Positions 60,385-64,000 of a stretch of 64,000 nucleotides of DNA are shown in pieces. Below the pieces are notes generated by a model that had not been told where the DNA came from, ran no database searches, and saw only the letters and a list, made by a program, of their open reading frames with translations. Source of the DNA: Streptomyces sp. Je 1-369 (lineage in GTDB: Bacteria; Actinomycetota; Actinomycetes; Streptomycetales; Streptomycetaceae); contig NZ_CP101750.1 in NCBI RefSeq assembly GCF_026810505.1, forward strand, positions 525,448 through 589,447. The letters are read 5' to 3'. Each line of letters starts with the position of its first letter. The stretch's first letter is position 1. The position numbers were made by a program, and so were the translations under genes.

Positions 60385-61394
60385 TCGCCGTCCAGTTGCT
60401 GATCGGTCTGGCGACACTCGTCGTCAACGCGTTCTTCGTGGGCGCGGAATTCGCCCTCATCTCCGTGCGCCGCAGCCAGATCGAGCCGCACGCGGAGGAG
60501 GGCGACCGGCGCGCCAAGAGCGTGATGTGGGGCCTCCAGCACGTGTCCGCGCTGCTCGCGGCGGCGCAGCTGGGCATCACGCTGTGCACGTTGATCCTCG
60601 GTATCGTCGCGGAGCCCGCGATCGCGCACCTTCTGGAGCCCGCGTTCGACGCGGTGGGCGTGCCGCACGGCCTCGTCCACCCGATCTCGTTCGTCATCGC
60701 GCTGACCCTGGCGACGTATCTGCACATGCTCCTGGGCGAGATGATCCCGAAGAACATCGCCCTCGCGGAGCCCGTGCGTTCCGCGCTGCTGCTCGGGCCG
60801 CCGCTGGTGGCCCTCGCACGGGCGTTGCGTCCGGTGATCTTCGCGATCAACGCGTTCGCCAACGGTCTGCTGAAGCTGCTGCACGTCGAGGCCAAGGACG
60901 AGGTGTCGGCGAGCTTCTCCGACGAGGACCTGGCGCGCATGGTGAAGGACTCCGGAGACGCGGGTCTGATCGACAACCGTGCGCGGGAGCGGCTGCACGA
61001 CGCGCTCGAACTGGGCCGCCGCCCGGTCAGGGACGTGGTCCTGCCGCTGGAAGCCGTGGTCTACGCGCGCGTGGGCGTCACTCCGGAGCGGCTCGAGCAG
61101 CTCTCGGCCGAGTCCGGGTTCTCCCGCTTCCCCGTGGTCGACGACGGCCGCCGGATCGTCGGCTATCTGCACGTGAAGGACGCCCTGGACCGGGCACCGC
61201 GCGATCTGCCGTTCCGGGTGCCGGACATGCGGAAGATCGCCCAGGTGCGCGAGACGACTCCGCTGGACGACGTCCTGACGGCCATGCGCGGCAGCCGCAC
61301 GCACGTGGCGGCGGTCCTCGGCTCGGACGGCCGCCTGGCAGGCATGGTCACGATGGAGGACGTCCTGCAGAAGCTGTTCGGACAGCCTGTGTGA
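60381..61394 (+). CDS. Second CNNM/CBS membrane protein, lacking the CorC domain
   Basis: A 337-residue paralogue of the preceding protein with DUF21 (VGAEFALISVRRSQIEPHAEEGD, LLGEMIPKNIALA) and two CBS domains (VRDVVLPLEAVVYARVG to VTMEDVLQKLFG). The C-terminal CorC_HlyC domain is absent. Its ATG overlaps the upstream stop by four bases. The pair probably forms a hetero-dimer; paired CNNM genes are common in actinomycetes. Confidence 0.92.
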   Translation: MIAVQLLIGLATLVVNAFFVGAEFALISVRRSQIEPHAEEGDRRAKSVMWGLQHVSALLAAAQLGITLCTLILGIVAEPAIAHLLEPAFDAVGVPHGLVHPISFVIALTLATYLHMLLGEMIPKNIALAEPVRSALLLGPPLVALARALRPVIFAINAFANGLLKLLHVEAKDEVSASFSDEDLARMVKDSGDAGLIDNRARERLHDALELGRRPVRDVVLPLEAVVYARVGVTPERLEQLSAESGFSRFPVVDDGRRIVGYLHVKDALDRAPRDLPFRVPDMRKIAQVRETTPLDDVLTAMRGSRTHVAAVLGSDGRLAGMVTMEDVLQKLFGQPV

Positions 61395-61409
61395 CGGTGC
61401 GGGTGTACT

Positions 61410-61442
61410 GGTCCCGGGGCCTCACGGGTCCCGGGGCCTCAC
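61410..61442. repeat. Exact 16-base direct repeat
   Basis: GGTCCCGGGGCCTCAC occurs at 61410-61425 and 61427-61442, one base apart. The second copy contains the stop of the holin gene (TGA on the minus strand at 61439-61441). Each copy is self-complementary in part and may terminate transcription. Confidence 0.75.
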
Positions 61443-61717
61443 CCCGCCGATCCCCCCGCGTCCGCGCCCGCACCCGCACCCGCGCTCGCCCTCTTCGTCG
61501 GCTCCTCCGTGATGCCGGGGCCCGCCCCGCCGACCTCGGAGGCGCCGATCGCCGTCAGGACCGCCAGGGCCGCGGCGAGACCCGCCGTCGCGAAGGCCGC
61601 GCCCCACTCGACGTCCAGGAGGCTGGTCGCCTCCGCCACCAGCACGGCGGCGAGCGCCTGGGCGAACGTGCGGATCGCGCGTTCCGCGGTGGCCTTCCAG
61701 AAGGCTGCGTTCCACAT
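61439..61717 (-). CDS. r1t-type holin-like small membrane protein
   Basis: A 92-residue protein. MWNAAFWKATAERAIRTFAQALAAVLVAEATSLLDVEWGAAFATAGLAAALAVLTAIG has the aromatic-rich start and the two short helices of r1t-like phage holins, with an Ala/Gly-rich C-terminal tail. No endolysin, tail or other phage gene is adjacent, so it is an orphan; similar genes are found in many Streptomyces chromosomes. It could assist export of a wall hydrolase. Start at ATG 61717. Confidence 0.75.
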   Translation of the reverse strand: MWNAAFWKATAERAIRTFAQALAAVLVAEATSLLDVEWGAAFATAGLAAALAVLTAIGASEVGGAGPGITEEPTKRASAGAGAGADAGGSAG

Positions 61718-61822
61718 GGCGGGCTCGCTCTCTCGTGACGACGGCGTGCCTATGACATACCGCCGCGGAGCCACGCTGCCCAGATCCACCGGGCGGGGCG
61801 CCGGGTTACGATCGTTTCTGCC

Positions 61823-62605
61823 ATGCAGATGAATGCCAACTACACCAGTCTCGTCGCGGTGGGCGACTCCTTCACCGAGGGCATGTCGGACGTGCTGCCC
61901 GACGGCACCTACCGCGGGTGGGCCGACCTCCTCGCGGCCCGGATGGCCGCGCACAGCCCCGGCTTCCGTTACGCGAACCTGGCCGTGCGCGGCAAGCTCA
62001 TCGGGCAGATCGTCGACGAGCAGGTGGACCTCGCGGCCGCGATGCAGGCCGACGTGGTCACCCTGGTGGGCGGCCTCAACGACACGCTGCGCCCCAAGTG
62101 CGACATGGGCCGTGTCCGCGGCCTGCTGGAAGAGGCCGTCGATCGGCTCGCCCCCTCGTGCAAGCAGCTCGTCCTGATGCGCAGCCCGGGACGGAACGGT
62201 CCGGTGATGGAACGTTTCCGTCCGCGCATGGAGGAGCTCTACTCGTACGTCGACGACCTGGCGTCCCGGCATGACGCGATCGTCGTGGACCTCTACGGCG
62301 CGGCCGTCCTCGGCGACCAGCGCATGTGGGACGTGGACCGGCTGCATCCCACGGCGGAAGGACACCGCAGGATCGCGGAGGCCGTGTGGCAGGCGCTCGG
62401 CTACGCCCCAGAGGACGACTGGCAGACGCCGCTGCCCGTCGCCGTGCCCCCGGGCTGGGCCACCCGCCGCGTCGCCGACGTCCGGTTCGCCAGGCAGTAC
62501 CTGGGCCCGTGGATAGGCCGCCGCCTCACCGGCCGCTCGTCCGGCGACGGCCGCGCACCGAAGCGCCCCGACCTGCTCCCGTACGACGGCCCGCCGCTCC
62601 TCTGA
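61823..62605 (+). CDS. SGNH/GDSL hydrolase
   Basis: A 260-residue hydrolase. GDSFTEG is block I with the Ser nucleophile, VRGKLIGQIVDEQ block II, VGGLNDTLRP block III and DRLHPTAEGH block V with the catalytic Asp-x-x-His. No signal peptide is visible, so it acts in the cytoplasm. A second ATG is in phase two codons in. There is no ribosome site. Substrate unknown; acyl esters are likely. Confidence 0.9.
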   Translation: MQMNANYTSLVAVGDSFTEGMSDVLPDGTYRGWADLLAARMAAHSPGFRYANLAVRGKLIGQIVDEQVDLAAAMQADVVTLVGGLNDTLRPKCDMGRVRGLLEEAVDRLAPSCKQLVLMRSPGRNGPVMERFRPRMEELYSYVDDLASRHDAIVVDLYGAAVLGDQRMWDVDRLHPTAEGHRRIAEAVWQALGYAPEDDWQTPLPVAVPPGWATRRVADVRFARQYLGPWIGRRLTGRSSGDGRAPKRPDLLPYDGPPLL

Positions 62606-62638
62606 GAGGTCCGGCAGCCGGCTTCACCCCGAAGCCGC

Positions 62639-63418
62639 TCAGCCGGCCGGACGCCAGAAGGAGGCGGGCAACGCGTCGACCTCAAGGGCGGCCCGGTGCA
62701 GTTCCGCGGCTACCGGCTCCAGTGCCGCGTAGACCGGATCGCCGTCGGCTGCCATGCGGCGGATGACGTCCGCGTTGGTCCGGGCCCGCGCGGCGACCAC
62801 GGTTCCGAACGCCGACCGGTCGCCGTCGTATCCGTAGGCGTCGAGGAACCGGTGCAGGCGGCGGGACCGGTCTTCGAACGCGGTGAACCCGGTCCGCTCG
62901 GCGAAACCGCGCGCGTGCAGCGGAACCCAGGTCAACGCCATGAAGGCCAGGTCGAACTCCCGTGTCGAGGGTCCCGCGGTGTCCCAGTCGAAGAAACCCA
63001 CCGAACTCCCGTCGCGCCATACCGCGTTCCAAGGAGCGGCGTCGTGGTGCCCGATGACGAGACCGGGCCGCCACCGCTGCCCGGCGAGCCAGTGCGCGTC
63101 CGACGGCGGAACAAAGGATTCCGTCGCGTCGTGCAGCCGCCGGGCCCACCTCCCCACGACCTCCAGCGTGGTCGGCGCGTACACCCAGGCGGGCCAGGGA
63201 AGTTCCTCCCCCGCGGTCTCGCCGTCGAGATGGGTCAAGACCTCACGCCCCTGCTCGTCCGTGCCCAAGACCCGGGGCACACCGTCCATCCCCGCTGTCT
63301 CCAGATGGCGCAGCACCGCGTGGACCGCGGGCGTCCACGGCCGCACGGGCCGATGGACCGTGTCACCGCGCCGTACCGCCCCCACCGTCCTGCCTCCGGG
63401 TAAACGCCGCTCGTCCAC
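62639..63418 (-). CDS. Aminoglycoside phosphotransferase (APH) family protein
   Basis: A 259-residue kinase-fold protein. VIGHHDAAPWNAVW is the catalytic H-x-D-x-x-x-x-N loop (Brenner motif) and VGFFDWDTAG is the metal-binding DWD motif. The N-terminal lobe is short, so it belongs to the APH group of small-molecule kinases (choline, homoserine or aminoglycoside). GTG 63418 has no clear ribosome site. Any drug-resistance role is unproven. Confidence 0.85.
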   Translation of the reverse strand: MDERRLPGGRTVGAVRRGDTVHRPVRPWTPAVHAVLRHLETAGMDGVPRVLGTDEQGREVLTHLDGETAGEELPWPAWVYAPTTLEVVGRWARRLHDATESFVPPSDAHWLAGQRWRPGLVIGHHDAAPWNAVWRDGSSVGFFDWDTAGPSTREFDLAFMALTWVPLHARGFAERTGFTAFEDRSRRLHRFLDAYGYDGDRSAFGTVVAARARTNADVIRRMAADGDPVYAALEPVAAELHRAALEVDALPASFWRPAG

Positions 63419-63499
63419 AATCCGGTTCTATCGCAGTCCGGCCGCCGGCGCCGCCGCATTTTCCGGCGACCGCGTGGAGTGAGGGCTGACGGCCGCCGC

Positions 63500-64000
63500 C
63501 TAGAACACCGACCAGCCCGTCACCGTGGTGAAGTGGTCCAGCGCGGCCACACCCGCTACGGAGTTGCCGTACGAGTCCAGGCTCGGGCTCCACACGCACA
63601 GCGTGCAGCGGCCCGGGATCACCGCGACGATGCCGCCGCCGACGCCGCTCTTGCCGGGCAGGCCGACGCGGTAGGCGAAACTGCCGGCCGCGTCGTACGT
63701 ACCGCAGGTGAGCATCACCGCGTTGACCTGCTTCGCCTCGCGCGGGGGCAGCAGTCGCGTGCCGTCGTTGCGGAGCCCGTGCCGGGCCAGGAAGGCCGCC
63801 GAGAGGGCGAGGTCGCGGCAGTTCATGCGGATCGCGCACTGCCGGAAGTAGTGCTCCAGGACCGTGGAAACGGGGTTGTCGAGGTTGCCGTAGCTCGCCA
63901 TGAAGTGGGCGAGGGCGGCGTTGCGGTCGCCGTGCTCGGCCTCCGATGCCGCGACCACCGGGTCGAAGGCGACGTCCGGGTTGCCGCTCTCCTCGCGCAG
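63500..64000 (-). CDS. glsA: Glutaminase (5' part cut by window edge)
   Basis: The last 166 codons of a serine-dependent glutaminase that hydrolyses glutamine to glutamate and ammonia. NAALAHFMASYGN, SVLEHYFRQCAIRMNCRDLALSAAFLARHG, LPPREAKQVNAVMLTCGTYDAAGSFAYRVGLPGKSGVGGGIVAVIPG and SLDSYGNSVAG match the glutaminase family, including the Tyr and Ser-Gly-Val-Gly-Gly loop. The gene continues past 64000. Stop TAG at 63500-63502. Confidence 0.93.
   Translation of the reverse strand: MREESGNPDVAFDPVVAASEAEHGDRNAALAHFMASYGNLDNPVSTVLEHYFRQCAIRMNCRDLALSAAFLARHGLRNDGTRLLPPREAKQVNAVMLTCGTYDAAGSFAYRVGLPGKSGVGGGIVAVIPGRCTLCVWSPSLDSYGNSVAGVAALDHFTTVTGWSVF

Noticed and set aside
61439..61717. Prophage remnant around the holin
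   Set aside because: No integrase, capsid, tail, endolysin or attachment-site repeat is seen nearby, only ordinary chromosomal genes.
62639..63418. Calling the APH-fold gene an aminoglycoside resistance gene
   Set aside because: Only the general kinase motifs are visible; many APH-family proteins act on other small molecules, and no antibiotic cluster is adjacent.

Overview
The window is a piece of chromosome from a high-GC actinomycete, almost certainly Streptomyces or a close relative. GC is very high with G/C in nearly all third codon positions, and GTG and TTG starts are common. It carries the actinobacterial MurT/GatD pair, a Streptomyces subtilisin inhibitor-type protein, a helix-turn-helix/DUF397 pair with a separate small regulatory ATPase, and many TetR, MarR and LysR regulators paired with exporters. 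From memory, the order def-murT-gatD-pfkA, then urease, then biotin genes resembles the S. coelicolor chromosome; this was not checked by alignment. Both ends cut genes: a SAM-dependent methyltransferase on the left and glutaminase on the right. I see no rRNA, tRNA, CRISPR array, insertion sequence or prophage, apart from one orphan holin-like gene.

Layout. 1-5.7 kb: methyltransferase, lipoamide dehydrogenase (lpdA), an MMPL lipid-type exporter and an MFS exporter. 6.1-9.7 kb: a DHA2 drug exporter and a secreted pectate lyase-pectin methylesterase fusion. 9.9-13.5 kb: a DGPF/YCII protein with its ECF42-type sigma factor, then a LysR regulator divergent from a TSUP exporter. 13.7-16 kb: a small ribbon-helix-helix-like protein and asparagine synthetase (asnB). 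16-20 kb: two TetR/exporter modules with clear palindromic operators. 20-24.3 kb: an oxidoreductase, an MmyB-type regulator, a type III polyketide synthase and an acetyltransferase. 24.3-28.3 kb: a MarR-MFS operon with a perfect operator, and an acyl-CoA dehydrogenase divergent from a TetR. 28.3-33.5 kb: housekeeping genes def, murT, gatD, pfkA and ctaG plus a 52-residue membrane protein. 33.5-39.5 kb: protease inhibitor, acyltransferase, epimerase-like protein, secreted tripeptidyl aminopeptidase and nitronate monooxygenase. 39.6-45.4 kb: the complete urease operon ureABCFGD, with decayed gene pieces on both sides (a NACHT-like ATPase to the left, a ClpP C-terminus to the right). 46-49.3 kb: a cyclic-di-AMP (ydaO-type) riboswitch upstream of an NlpC/P60 cell-wall hydrolase, then a membrane protein, a regulatory ATPase and an HTH/DUF397 pair. 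49.3-53.9 kb: the biotin genes, bioF divergent from bioB-bioA-bioD. 54.1-54.7 kb: a toxin-antitoxin-like pair with a perfect operator palindrome. 54.9-58.3 kb: an ABC transporter with FtsX-type permease. 58.4-64 kb: acetyltransferase, two CNNM/CBS membrane proteins, an orphan holin, an SGNH hydrolase, an aminoglycoside phosphotransferase-like kinase and glutaminase.

How the genes work together. Three nitrogen themes recur: glutamine-dependent asparagine synthesis, urease with a GlnR-box-like site, and glutaminase. Cell-wall functions are murT-gatD (amidation of lipid II), the riboswitch-controlled NlpC/P60 hydrolase and the holin. BioF makes 7-keto-8-aminopelargonate, BioA aminates it, BioD closes the ureido ring and BioB inserts sulfur. 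Much of the remaining space is regulator-exporter modules whose operators can be read directly from palindromes. The items most worth a second look are the bioF/bioB intergenic palindrome with the Cys-rich BioB tail, the Fic-related toxin lacking the Fic motif, the type III PKS locus, the PL1-CE8 fusion, the riboswitch, and the operator arrays at 16.8 and 20.0 kb.
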